The notes beneath the pieces were generated by a model that searched no databases, was not told where the DNA came from, and saw only the letters and a list, made by a program, of their open reading frames with translations. Made by a program: the position numbers and the translations under genes. From an uncultured Bacteroidales bacterium (GTDB lineage: Bacteria; Bacteroidota; Bacteroidia; Bacteroidales; Muribaculaceae): a stretch of DNA of 64,000 bases. The stretch covers positions 62,001 to 126,000 of the forward strand of contig UQMZ01000002.1 in assembly GCA_900542185.1 (NCBI GenBank), given 5' to 3'. Below, piece by piece: positions 1-7,732 of the stretch (position 1 is its first letter; every line of letters begins with the position of its first letter).

Positions 1-369
1 GGTCTGGTGCTGATCTGTCTGCTATATGTGGCCTCATACGCTCCCGTACGGATTGAATTATCCGACAATATACTTATCATCCATCGGATGTTGGGAGCAA
101 CCCGTATCCCGATCGATAGTAGTTCCCGTTGTGAAAGGTATTATCCGGCCTTTCTGATGAAGGTATGCGGTTCCGGCGGCTTCTGCGGCAGCTTAGGATG
201 GTACAGGACAACGGAGACCGGGCCCTTTGTCAGTTACGTGACAGATTGGCACAAAGCCATACTCATCGATGCGGGCACAAAGAAATACATGATATCTTGC
301 AACAATCCCGACAAATTAGTCGCGGATCTAGATTATTTACGTATGATGCCGCAAAACCAATTTCGTTAA
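1..369 (+). CDS. 3' part of a PH-domain-like membrane protein (partial)
   Basis: The frame is open from the first base and ends at a TAA at 367-369, so this is the last 122 codons of a gene starting upstream; the internal GTG at 7 is probably not its true start. The visible protein opens in a hydrophobic stretch (LICLLYVA), then has several beta-strand-like segments (IELSDNILIIHRML, AILIDAGTKKYMISC) and a last amphipathic segment (DKLVADLDYL). A membrane segment followed by a strand-rich unit resembles small bacterial PH-domain (bPH) proteins. That assignment is by eye only. A 6-bp hairpin at 378-395 follows the stop. Confidence 0.5.
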   Translation, partial: GLVLICLLYVASYAPVRIELSDNILIIHRMLGATRIPIDSSSRCERYYPAFLMKVCGSGGFCGSLGWYRTTETGPFVSYVTDWHKAILIDAGTKKYMISCNNPDKLVADLDYLRMMPQNQFR

Positions 370-377
370 AATAAAAA

Positions 378-395
378 ATTAGCATAAAAGCTAAT
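378..395. promoter_or_regulatory. Inverted repeat upstream of the first toxin-antitoxin module
   Basis: The arms ATTAGC and GCTAAT are separated by 6 nt. The dyad lies where the -33 element of the downstream toxin promoter should be, and no TTTG is found at the right distance. It could be an antitoxin operator or a weak minus-strand terminator, since an A-rich stretch precedes it on the plus strand. Function is inference. Confidence 0.35.
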
Positions 396-413
396 AATGT
401 CAGAAATTTGTTA

Positions 414-421
414 TATCTTTG
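414..421 (+). promoter_or_regulatory. -7 element of the toxin-antitoxin promoter
   Basis: TATCTTTG matches the Bacteroidetes -7 consensus TAnnTTTG. It ends only 10 nt before the toxin ATG at 432, which predicts a leader of about 7 nt. No TTTG -33 element is visible at the usual spacing. Confidence 0.5.
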
Positions 422-431
422 TAGATGAATT

Positions 432-911
432 ATGAGTAAGAAAGCCCAAATCGAACCAGTGAGGCCTTCCGAATCGGCAAGCCTATACACCATCATCTTT
501 GAAGATGATGATATGTCGGAGTTTGCAAAATTCCTTAATAGATTCAAGGACAACGGAAAACTTCAACGTGACTATCAGCTGATTCTGTATGCCTTGCAAA
601 AGATTCTTGAAAATGGTGTTCAAGAACGTTATTTCCGCCCCGAAGGCAAATATGCAGACAGAGTATGCGCGCTTCCGATTGATTCGGGCAAACTGAGATT
701 ATACTGCCTTAGAATCTCAGATAAGATATTGATTCTCGGCAATGGCGGTATAAAGCAAACCAAGACATATAATGAAAATCAAGAACTAAATGGTTATGTC
801 CTGGATCTTCAGAAATTTGACGCCCTATTAAAAGCGGCTGAAAAAGAAGGATCCATCATTGTAGAAGAAACAGTTCTGAATGGAATAACAGATAAATCAT
901 TTGAGATATGA
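432..911 (+). CDS. Type II toxin, RelE/HigB (phage Gp49-like) superfamily
   Basis: This 159-residue protein is probably the toxin of a reverse-order (toxin first) module; such toxins are usually ribosome-dependent mRNA interferases. Residues about 30-125 carry the fold cues of Gp49/RelE-like toxins: helices (EFAKFLNRFKDN, YQLILYALQKILENG), then a basic segment (ERYFRPEGKYADRVCALPID) and strands ending KILILGNGGIKQTK. It is longer than the usual 100-120 residues, with an extra acidic C-terminal tail. Its stop overlaps the ATG of the antitoxin by 4 nt (ATGA at 908-911), implying translational coupling. Catalytic residues were not assigned. Confidence 0.7.
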   Translation: MSKKAQIEPVRPSESASLYTIIFEDDDMSEFAKFLNRFKDNGKLQRDYQLILYALQKILENGVQERYFRPEGKYADRVCALPIDSGKLRLYCLRISDKILILGNGGIKQTKTYNENQELNGYVLDLQKFDALLKAAEKEGSIIVEETVLNGITDKSFEI

Positions 912-1171
912 AAACGACTGCCCAACTGTTCAATGAATGTCTTGCCACCGTATCAAACGATGTCAAGATGGAACTTGATATGTCGTTTGCCCTTGCCGAT
1001 AAGATTGATGCAATTCTTCGTGAAAAGAATATCAGTCAAAAACAGTTGGCAAAAAAAATGGGCAAAACCGAAGCTGAAGTTTCTCGATGGCTTGGGGGTA
1101 CACACAATTTTACCATACGGACTATCGCAAAGATTTCAGACGCTCTCGGTGTCAAACTGCTTACAATTTAA
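908..1171 (+). CDS. XRE-family helix-turn-helix antitoxin
   Basis: This 87-residue protein has an HTH_3 domain at about residues 30-87: the segments ISQKQLAKKMGKTEAEVSRW and IRTIAKISDALGVKL fit the canonical XRE helix pattern. Family members neutralise the cognate RelE/HigB toxin and repress the shared promoter. It is translationally coupled to the preceding toxin gene. The next gene starts 13 nt after its stop, so the pair may be co-transcribed with the membrane regulator. A frame overlapping this gene and running into the regulator is not a true N-terminal extension of the regulator. Confidence 0.8.
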   Translation: MKTTAQLFNECLATVSNDVKMELDMSFALADKIDAILREKNISQKQLAKKMGKTEAEVSRWLGGTHNFTIRTIAKISDALGVKLLTI

Positions 1172-1184
1172 AGCACTATTTCTT

Positions 1185-2015
1185 ATGAAGCGTGATAATA
1201 CAACAGCCGGTAACAGCGGGGCTGCATTTCGTTACGGGATGCTCGTGCCGCTGGCTTTGATGATTGCGTCGGTCATCTCCTGCTCCTTCTCCTATTCGAC
1301 GGCTAAACAAAATATCGCGGATGACCTTAACGATGCGATGCTTGCTTTGGCCAACGAAAACAGTGAACTGTGGACTCGTCCGGATACAATCGCGGCCATA
1401 CGCCAGATGTACGCCACTACCCATAAGCCGTTGATATATCAGGCTTCCGACGTCAATTTCAAGAATCCGAATCTGAAAGAATACGCCTATTTCACACTCG
1501 CATTGGTAGACAATAAGAACGCCGTGCCTAAAATCCGGGGAAACAAAATAGCATCCGATTCCATCATGCTTGTTCCGCGGCCGGCTGCCGATGGACTCGC
1601 CATACAGGTTCAGGGATTTGCAGACTGTTCCATGGCATCGGTGTTCATCGCTTCTGACCAGACGTTGCCGGGCGTTCTGTTCGCGCTTTCCATCCTCTCG
1701 ATGGCGGGTATGATTGTCTGGAAAAGAAAGACTTCACAAATTTCCCAAGCCGTGCTCGTCAGCCAGCCGGCGTCTCCGTCGCTCGACGGCATCAGGCTCA
1801 CCCCCATGCAGCGGCAGTTGGCCCGGATGCTCCTTGACGCGCCGGACATGAGAGTGGACAAACAGACGTTGTGCCGGACCCTCTGGGGCAACAAGAGCAA
1901 TGCCGAGGAATCGCTCTACACGCTGGTAAGACGCACCAAAACGGCACTCGCCAATGACGGCATGGAAATAGTATGCAACCGGGGCGACTCATACGAGCTT
2001 CGCGTAAACAATTGA
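1185..2015 (+). CDS. Membrane-anchored winged-helix transcriptional regulator (one-component sensor)
   Basis: This 276-residue protein has one membrane segment at about 18-37, a likely extracytoplasmic region at 40-158, a second membrane segment at about 161-179 and a C-terminal OmpR/PhoB-type winged-helix domain at about 203-274 (IRLTPMQRQLARMLLDAP, EESLYTLVRRTKTAL, DSYELRV). This is a ToxR-like one-component design with the DNA-binding domain at the C-terminus and no receiver domain. The ATG at 1185 is chosen because upstream in-frame sequence overlaps the antitoxin gene in another frame. The next gene is an outer-membrane receptor, and phased GTCAGA repeats lie between them, suggesting local control. 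The ligand is unknown. Confidence 0.75.
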   Translation: MKRDNTTAGNSGAAFRYGMLVPLALMIASVISCSFSYSTAKQNIADDLNDAMLALANENSELWTRPDTIAAIRQMYATTHKPLIYQASDVNFKNPNLKEYAYFTLALVDNKNAVPKIRGNKIASDSIMLVPRPAADGLAIQVQGFADCSMASVFIASDQTLPGVLFALSILSMAGMIVWKRKTSQISQAVLVSQPASPSLDGIRLTPMQRQLARMLLDAPDMRVDKQTLCRTLWGNKSNAEESLYTLVRRTKTALANDGMEIVCNRGDSYELRVNN

Positions 2016-2026
2016 CACACTGCGTT

Positions 2027-2059
2027 GTCAGAATTTGTCAGATAAAAGTCAGACAAATT
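2027..2059. promoter_or_regulatory. Helically phased GTCAGA direct repeats, candidate regulator binding site
   Basis: GTCAGA occurs at 2027-2032, 2037-2042 and 2048-2053, i.e. at 10- and 11-bp steps; the first two copies sit in TTGTCAGA. An 8-bp inverted repeat (AATTTGTC 2032-2039, GACAAATT 2052-2059) is superimposed. OmpR/PhoB-type winged-helix proteins typically bind tandem direct repeats one helical turn apart. The site lies between such a regulator and the receptor gene, so it is a plausible operator. Binding is inference. Confidence 0.5.
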
Positions 2060-2111
2060 TTGGGGCCTGATTGAGGCGTTTTCATTTGTTTTGCAGAAAA
2101 ATTCGCAGAGC

Positions 2112-4193
2112 ATGAAAGCAAAAATTCTAATTCCGACTCTGACCGCTTTTCTTATTGTCGGGAACGGTCATGCACAGAATCAGGAAGCGACGGACAGCCT
2201 TACCCGCGAGCTTCAGGAAGTAATCGTCACCGCCAGACAGCCGGCTACTAAATTAATCGGCTCTACCCTTGTCTCGACCATCCCCGGCACCAACCTTGTC
2301 GACCTCGGCACTGCACTCGATGTGCTGGCGCAGTTGCCGATGCTTAAGGTGACTGACAATTCAGTAAGCGTCATAGGCAAGAGCAATATCGAGATTTTCA
2401 TCGACGGGCGACCGATGCGCGACGAACTGGAACTTCAGCAGCTGCTTTCTTCCAACCTGAAGAAAGTGGAACTGCTCATGGCGCCGGGTGCCGCATACGA
2501 AAGCACCACGGGAGCGGTGCTCAAAATCACGACACGGCGTAATTTCGTGAAGGGGCTGTCGCTTACCGACCGGTTTCTGATTGAACGCCGCCGCAAATGG
2601 TCGGTTCTGGATTACCTTAATCTCAGCTACCGTGTCGGCGACTGGGAGATTTTCGTAAACGGCACCGTAAACCACAATAATTCGGTAGCCAAAGGCTCGA
2701 CCACCAATACACTCGTTTATGACGGGAAGGAAACAATAGTCGGGAGCACCCAACACAACAACTACCCCACAACAACCGGAGTGATCAAGGGCGGCTTCAA
2801 CTACGCGCACGGCCCGCAATCCTTCGGGGCATACTACCGTTACAATCCGGAACGCGGCGACTTCAACAACAGCGGCAGCGAATGGCTCGACGACAACCCG
2901 GCCATCAGCAGTATAATAGACAAACACGTCAGAGCGCACAGCCATCTGGTCTCACTCTATTATGAAAACTTTTTTGCCGAAAAATATCGTCTTCACTTTG
3001 ACGGCGATTTCCGCCGGTCAGATGAGAGCAATTCCGTAGCCACTACCTATCCCGCATCGTCTGATCCGGCAGTAAACTCTACCGATGACAGGACATCGAC
3101 CCTCTGGGCAGGAAAACTGTATCTGAATTTCCCTCTCGGGAAAGGAGATTTTACCGTCGGAACGCAGGACAGTTATACGCATACTTCGCTCGATTACCGT
3201 ATGCTGAACAATGCTGTCAGCGAATATATCCCCTCGTCGCTGACTGACGCACGGCAGACCTCAGCCGCTCTGTTCGTCTCCTGGTCGCGTATGTTCGGCA
3301 AGTTTTCCCTTTCGGCCGGTGCGAGATACGAATATGTGGATTATGACTTCAAGGTCAACGGCATACGGGACGAAGATGTCAGCCGGCGCGACCATCTGCT
3401 TACGCCCGATGTGTCGCTCGGCTATTCGTTTAACGATGAATCGCAGATAAGCCTCAGTTATAAAATGGCTACGGTAAAGCCGCCGTATTCGCAACTTACA
3501 GGTTCGCTGAATTATGTAGGTATGCACCAGATCGAGGGAGGCAATCCCGCATTGCATGACGAAAGGATGCACGACATCCGGCTGTTCGGCCTGTGGCGCG
3601 GTTTCATACTCCAGGCCGATTACACCCGTGCTCTCGACACCTACGCCTACGTCAAACAGGTATATCCGGCCTCCGACCTTCAGTTGATCATGCATCCGGT
3701 CAATATCGATGTATCGGCGCTCAGCCTATATTTGGTATGGAATCAGCCTGTGCGCCGATGGACGCCTAACGTCACAGTCGGCATGTACCGGCAATGGCTG
3801 AAGATTGCCGATAACCGATACGACAAGCCGATATTCTCATACTTTTTCGACAATACTTTCTCGTTGCCTCACGGATGGATGATCACGGCCAACATCAGCG
3901 GCAGTTCGCAAGGCGACATGCACACCAACCGTTTCGGCGCCTCATGGTTTACTATGGATGCCTCGGTCGGAAAGACATTCCTTAACAAATCGCTGACCGT
4001 CAAGCTGGCTGCCACCGACATATTCAACACGGCAAACAACGATTGGACCATGAACACCTACGGCGTGTTAGTCGACAAACGCCAAAGCTACGACCGCCGG
4101 GGACTTTCCCTCAACATCATCTACAACTTCCAGCCCCGCAAGAGCGGCTACAAAGGCACATCCGCCGCCGAAGCCGAAATGAAACGACTTTGA
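2112..4193 (+). CDS. Outer-membrane beta-barrel receptor, TonB-dependent-receptor-like
   Basis: A 693-residue protein with signal peptide (residues 1-20, ending in GHAQ). Next comes a short plug-like domain at about 30-150: LQEVIVTARQP, FIDGRPM, and NLKKVELLMAPGAAYESTTG, which is typical of plug domains. A long run of aromatic beta-strand segments follows to the C-terminus. There is no N-terminal carboxypeptidase-regulatory domain, so it fits the Bacteroidetes outer-membrane beta-barrel family (OMP_b-brl_3) better than SusC. An in-frame TTG at 2091 is rejected because the ATG at 2112 begins a perfect signal peptide. No SusD partner is present. Control by the upstream membrane regulator is likely but inferred. 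Confidence 0.85.
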   Translation: MKAKILIPTLTAFLIVGNGHAQNQEATDSLTRELQEVIVTARQPATKLIGSTLVSTIPGTNLVDLGTALDVLAQLPMLKVTDNSVSVIGKSNIEIFIDGRPMRDELELQQLLSSNLKKVELLMAPGAAYESTTGAVLKITTRRNFVKGLSLTDRFLIERRRKWSVLDYLNLSYRVGDWEIFVNGTVNHNNSVAKGSTTNTLVYDGKETIVGSTQHNNYPTTTGVIKGGFNYAHGPQSFGAYYRYNPERGDFNNSGSEWLDDNPAISSIIDKHVRAHSHLVSLYYENFFAEKYRLHFDGDFRRSDESNSVATTYPASSDPAVNSTDDRTSTLWAGKLYLNFPLGKGDFTVGTQDSYTHTSLDYRMLNNAVSEYIPSSLTDARQTSAALFVSWSRMFGKFSLSAGARYEYVDYDFKVNGIRDEDVSRRDHLLTPDVSLGYSFNDESQISLSYKMATVKPPYSQLTGSLNYVGMHQIEGGNPALHDERMHDIRLFGLWRGFILQADYTRALDTYAYVKQVYPASDLQLIMHPVNIDVSALSLYLVWNQPVRRWTPNVTVGMYRQWLKIADNRYDKPIFSYFFDNTFSLPHGWMITANISGSSQGDMHTNRFGASWFTMDASVGKTFLNKSLTVKLAATDIFNTANNDWTMNTYGVLVDKRQSYDRRGLSLNIIYNFQPRKSGYKGTSAAEAEMKRL

Positions 4194-4261
4194 ATTATCG
4201 ACTCCTTACAGCCATGGAAGTAGGGTTGGGTAGGGGTGGCAATTAATAGAATCCCTTTCTA

Positions 4262-4275
4262 AAATTTGCAAATTT
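4262..4275. promoter_or_regulatory. 14-bp perfect palindrome over the higBA promoter
   Basis: AAATTTGCAAATTT is its own reverse complement. It contains a TTTG (4265-4268) lying exactly 20 nt upstream of TTATTTTG (4289-4296), a one-mismatch -7 element, so the palindrome covers the -33 box of the higBA promoter. HigA-type antitoxins repress their own promoters by binding palindromes, making this a good operator candidate. Confidence 0.5.
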
Positions 4276-4321
4276 GGAATTTTCTTTATTATTTTGCAAC
4301 ATCGATGATTATTGAAATGTT

Positions 4322-4615
4322 ATGAGAATAATAACTGAGGAACCATTAAAAGAATACATCGCCAGATTCCCGGATACCAGGACAGCTTTGCAAAACTGGG
4401 TGAAGATTGTAAAAGAGTCTCAATGGGAATGTTTTGCAGATGTAAAAAAGAGTTTCAACAGTGTGGATAATGTCGGCAATCAGCATTATGTGTTTAACAT
4501 TCGTGGAAATCATCATCGTCTGGTCGTAGTCATCAAATTTACCATCAAGTGGGTATATATCAGGTTTATCGGAACCCATGATGAATACGACAGGATAGAT
4601 TGTTCAACAATATAA
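4322..4615 (+). CDS. higB: HigB-type mRNA interferase toxin
   Basis: This 97-residue protein matches the HigB_toxin family along its length. It has an N-terminal helix pair (LKEYIARFPDTRTALQNWVK), then WECFADVKKSFNSVDNVG, the strand segment YVFNIRGNHHRLVVVIKF, and the typical ending VYIRFIGTHDEYDRID. Family members are ribosome-associated endoribonucleases cleaving translated mRNA. It precedes its antitoxin by 12 nt in the inverted order usual for higBA. A near-consensus promoter with an overlapping palindrome sits about 30 nt upstream. The family assignment is strong. Confidence 0.88.
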   Translation: MRIITEEPLKEYIARFPDTRTALQNWVKIVKESQWECFADVKKSFNSVDNVGNQHYVFNIRGNHHRLVVVIKFTIKWVYIRFIGTHDEYDRIDCSTI

Positions 4616-4627
4616 TAGAATCCGGTT

Positions 4628-4993
4628 ATGACAAAAATAGAAAACGAGGCGCAATATAGATGGGCGCTTTCGAGAGTAGAGGAATTACTGCCTCATGTAA
4701 AGGACGATACACCACTGACTGATCCATACAGCATGGAACTGGAATTGCTGTCCGGTCTTGTCGCAGACTATTCAGACGAGCATTTTGCCATCGGTGAGCC
4801 GTCATTGATAGATATGATAAAGCTGCGTATGTATGAGATGGGATTGACTCAGGCGGCATTGGCAAAACTGATCGGAGTCAACCCTTCCCGCATCTGTGAA
4901 TACCTTTCAGGCAAAAAACAGCCCACTCTCAACCAGGCAAGGGCCATCAGTCAGAAACTGAATATCGCACCCTCCATCGTTCTCGGTGTATAA
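4628..4993 (+). CDS. higA: HigA-type antitoxin with HTH domain
   Basis: This 121-residue protein has an N-terminal helical region (about 1-60), which would contact the toxin, and an XRE-type HTH at about 65-120 (MYEMGLTQAALAKLIGVNPS, ICEYLSGKKQPTLNQARAIS, LNIAPSIVLGV). Family members neutralise HigB and bind the operon promoter. It lies 12 nt after higB on the same strand. A TAAATTTG -7-like element begins 14 nt after its stop and probably serves the next gene. Confidence 0.87.
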   Translation: MTKIENEAQYRWALSRVEELLPHVKDDTPLTDPYSMELELLSGLVADYSDEHFAIGEPSLIDMIKLRMYEMGLTQAALAKLIGVNPSRICEYLSGKKQPTLNQARAISQKLNIAPSIVLGV

Positions 4994-5007
4994 AAGTCAA
5001 GATTTTC

Positions 5008-5015
5008 TAAATTTG
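5008..5015 (+). promoter_or_regulatory. -7 element for the thioredoxin-like gene
   Basis: TAAATTTG matches TAnnTTTG and is 20 nt upstream of the ATG at 5036. No TTTG is seen 19-21 nt further upstream, so the promoter may be weak or need an activator. Confidence 0.4.
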
Positions 5016-5035
5016 CAAAGACTCATCTAATACTT

Positions 5036-6454
5036 ATGAAGGCGATTCTGACATCATTGATTGTCGTTCTCGGGGTTGCAGGCATGGCCGGAAGCCGGGC
5101 CGGAATCACAGTCAACCTGAAAAACCAAGGCGATGGCAAGGTTTCCTATTTCGAATCACAGGGCGGAATGCTGATCCAGTGGCCCGTCAACCCGGAGACA
5201 GGTAACAACAGCACTTTCCACATCTCGTTTCCCGAAGGGAACAATCCGGAATACGTGTTGTTCCGGTACGTCAAGAATGGGAAATATTCGCTGTTCCCAA
5301 TGTATCTGACGCGTAAGTCGGGCGAGACACTTACGATTGACGGGGCATCGGAGAATATTTTCACTTCTTCCCTTCCCGAAGCGGAGGTCAAGGCCATCGC
5401 CGCCTCCCGCGAAATGGAACAGTGTTATTATGACTATCTGTCGGGCCGGGGCGATCAGTTGGGCTTAAGGAAAGACACCGTTCCGTCATCGGTCTATCGC
5501 AAGATATTGCAAAAGGCTGACAGCCTGGCCGACATATCGAAAAATATTGAATCCCTTTATCCGGCACTTCGACAGGAAATTTACCTGAACGCATATAAAT
5601 TCTTCAACGAAATCAAGGCAAGAAGGGAACATGGGTGTACTGACAAGGCAATCCTGGACGAATGGGAACGCAAAAGAGCTGAATTTGAGAGGACCGTGGA
5701 TTTCCGCAATCCCCTGAACGCGCTGTCGATGTCTCTTCTGCGTATTTTTCCGAGCATCCCCGAATACACTGGCGACGGCAGTCCCGACGACGTGAACCGG
5801 TTCAAGACCGATTACTACCGTGCCTACCATACCGGCCTGAACGCGGAACGCCTCGAAGCGTCGGTGATATTCGACGATGTGGCCCAGAACCGGTTTGCGC
5901 AGGGAATTCCTGTATTGTACGATGAATTCCAGGCCCGTTACCCGCAGTCTCCGCTGTTGCCGCGACTGAAAGAGGCCGTCGACAGAAATATATCGGTTAA
6001 CTCAGGCATCAACGACACGGACATAACGTTCGTGGACGATATCAGGAGCGTCGATGAACTGGTGGCCCGGTTCAAAGGCTCGCCTGTGTTGGTGGATATA
6101 TGGGCCAGCTGGTGCGGGCCGTGCAGAAAAAGCTTCACCCAACTGGAGCCGCTGCGCAAATTTGCTGCTGAAAGCGGTCTGAAACTGGTGTATATCTCCA
6201 TAGACGAAGAGGAATCCGGGAAAACGGCATCCAAGGAAATAGCCCGGAAACTCGGAGTAAAGGGAACCCATGCCATAGCCGGGAAAGAACTCCACGACGA
6301 TGTCTTCAGGATTTTCGGCAACAGCGACGGCTCCCTGATGATTCCGCATGTAGCTCTTTACGACGCGCAGGGGAACCTAATGGTCCGGAAAATCAACACC
6401 TCCGACAATCCAGCTGATCTAATCACACGCCTGAAAGCAGAACTCGGAAAGTAA
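5036..6454 (+). CDS. TlpA/ResA-like thioredoxin-domain protein, exported
   Basis: A 472-residue protein with an N-terminal signal peptide (about residues 1-22), a strand-rich N-terminal domain (to about 130), a helical middle region (about 130-320) and a C-terminal thioredoxin fold from about 325. The active site WCGPC lies at residues 359-363 inside VLVDIWASWCGPCRKSF. Bacteroidetes proteins of this layout are periplasmic, membrane-linked disulfide reductases or oxidoreductases; the partner is unknown. It ends 4 nt before the convergent mscS stop, with no terminator visible between them. Confidence 0.8.
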   Translation: MKAILTSLIVVLGVAGMAGSRAGITVNLKNQGDGKVSYFESQGGMLIQWPVNPETGNNSTFHISFPEGNNPEYVLFRYVKNGKYSLFPMYLTRKSGETLTIDGASENIFTSSLPEAEVKAIAASREMEQCYYDYLSGRGDQLGLRKDTVPSSVYRKILQKADSLADISKNIESLYPALRQEIYLNAYKFFNEIKARREHGCTDKAILDEWERKRAEFERTVDFRNPLNALSMSLLRIFPSIPEYTGDGSPDDVNRFKTDYYRAYHTGLNAERLEASVIFDDVAQNRFAQGIPVLYDEFQARYPQSPLLPRLKEAVDRNISVNSGINDTDITFVDDIRSVDELVARFKGSPVLVDIWASWCGPCRKSFTQLEPLRKFAAESGLKLVYISIDEEESGKTASKEIARKLGVKGTHAIAGKELHDDVFRIFGNSDGSLMIPHVALYDAQGNLMVRKINTSDNPADLITRLKAELGK

Positions 6455-6458
6455 TGCT

Positions 6459-7670
6459 TCAGCGGTTTTCGATGCGTGCGACGGGGTGCGATGCCTCGAT
6501 GATGTCGGTGCCGGCCGGACGCTGGTAGATGGCGAGGCCGAACTCGCGGATCACGGCGTAGACGTGGTCGAAGATGTCGGACTGCACGCGTTCAAAGGCT
6601 TTCCATTCCGTGGTGCGCAGGAAGAAATAGAGCTGCAGCGGCAGGCCGGCCTGTGTCGGCTCCATCTGACGCACCATCAGCAGCATATCCTCGTTCACAT
6701 CGGGATGCGCCGCAAGCCAGCGCTCCAGATAATTGCGGAACAGCGACAGATTCACCGTCTCGGCTGCGCGCAGGTCGGAGACGCCCTCCAGGCGCCCGGC
6801 AGCCCGCAGGCGGTCTATCCGCTCCTCGGTGCAGAAGCCTACGGTGTTGATGTCGATATAGATGGAGCGGTCCACACGACGTCCGCCCGACTGACGCATG
6901 GGCTCATAGTTGCTGAACGAATCGGATACCAGCACATACGGCGGAATGGTGGTTACGGAATTGTCCCAATTACGTATCTTTACGGTTGTCAGCGACACGT
7001 CGAGCACCTCGCCGTTGACGTCATGGCGCGGCATTACTATCCAGTCGCCTCGATGCAGCATCTTGTTGGCCGTCAGCTGCACGGAGGCCACCAGGCCGAG
7101 GATCGTATCCTTGAACACCAGCATCAGCACCGCCGCCGAGGCACCGAGAGCCGTCAGAATCACCATCGGTTGCTTGCCTAACAGAATGCTGACAGTGATG
7201 ATTATACCCGCGGCTATCACCACCAACTTCAGCATCTGGAATATTCCCTTCACGGCGTACGGGCGGAACCGCTTCCGCTTGGTGAAGGCCTGATAGACGT
7301 TGCCGAGGAATATGTTCAGTATCCTGACGATTACCCACAGTATATAGAGCGAAGTGAGGTCGCTGACCCACTGCACCTCATGCTGTTCCTTGGCCGAGAA
7401 CAGCGCCGGCAGCAGCCAGTTGACCAGCAGCGCCGGCGCCAGCTGCGACACGCCGCGCATGAAATGACGGTCGAACAGGTCGTTGTCCCATTTTGTAGGG
7501 CTTTTCTCTATCAGCCATTCGGCCATGTAGAGCAGCCCCTTGCATACGTAGTACGACAATGCCGCAGCCACGGCGATACCCAACAGGATTATCACCATCG
7601 TGACCAGATGCGAATACTCGCCGCAGTCTATGTGCTGCAACAGAAAAATCTTTATCTCCCGAAACATCAT
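6459..7670 (-). CDS. MscS-family mechanosensitive ion channel
   Basis: A 403-residue protein that would release solutes on osmotic downshock. Several N-terminal membrane helices (HLVTMVIILLGIAVAAALSY, LAPALLVNWLLPALF, LYILWVIVRILNIFLG, MLKLVVIAAGIIITVSILLG) are followed by the pore helix region (ILTALGASAAVLMLVFKDTI). The MscS beta domain comes next (LHRGDWIVMPRHDVNGEVLD, TVKIRNWDNSVTTIPPYVLV), then a C-terminal alpha/beta domain. The start at 7670 is preferred over the upstream in-frame ATG at 7703 because that codon overlaps a well-formed -7 box (7708-7701). A palindromic element lies between its -33 and -7 boxes, suggesting repression. Confidence 0.87.
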   Translation of the reverse strand: MMFREIKIFLLQHIDCGEYSHLVTMVIILLGIAVAAALSYYVCKGLLYMAEWLIEKSPTKWDNDLFDRHFMRGVSQLAPALLVNWLLPALFSAKEQHEVQWVSDLTSLYILWVIVRILNIFLGNVYQAFTKRKRFRPYAVKGIFQMLKLVVIAAGIIITVSILLGKQPMVILTALGASAAVLMLVFKDTILGLVASVQLTANKMLHRGDWIVMPRHDVNGEVLDVSLTTVKIRNWDNSVTTIPPYVLVSDSFSNYEPMRQSGGRRVDRSIYIDINTVGFCTEERIDRLRAAGRLEGVSDLRAAETVNLSLFRNYLERWLAAHPDVNEDMLLMVRQMEPTQAGLPLQLYFFLRTTEWKAFERVQSDIFDHVYAVIREFGLAIYQRPAGTDIIEASHPVARIENR

Positions 7671-7700
7671 GATGTCAGTGAATTCAAACGAAATTTTCCG

Positions 7701-7732
7701 CAAAGATAACCGAGTATAACCGTGAAAGCAAA
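7701..7732 (-). promoter_or_regulatory. mscS promoter
   Basis: On the minus strand, TTTG (7732-7729), 20 nt, then TATCTTTG (7708-7701). Predicted start of transcription is near 7697, giving a leader of about 27 nt to the ATG at 7670. The spacer contains the first of three phased palindromic repeats. Confidence 0.7.

Noticed and set aside
933..1184. Long N-terminal extension of the membrane regulator in frame with 1185-2015
   Set aside because: It lies in another frame of the XRE antitoxin gene, which has clear HTH coding, and the extension has no domain and is not needed before the membrane segment.
2091..2111. TTG start for the outer-membrane receptor
   Set aside because: The ATG at 2112 directly begins a standard signal peptide.
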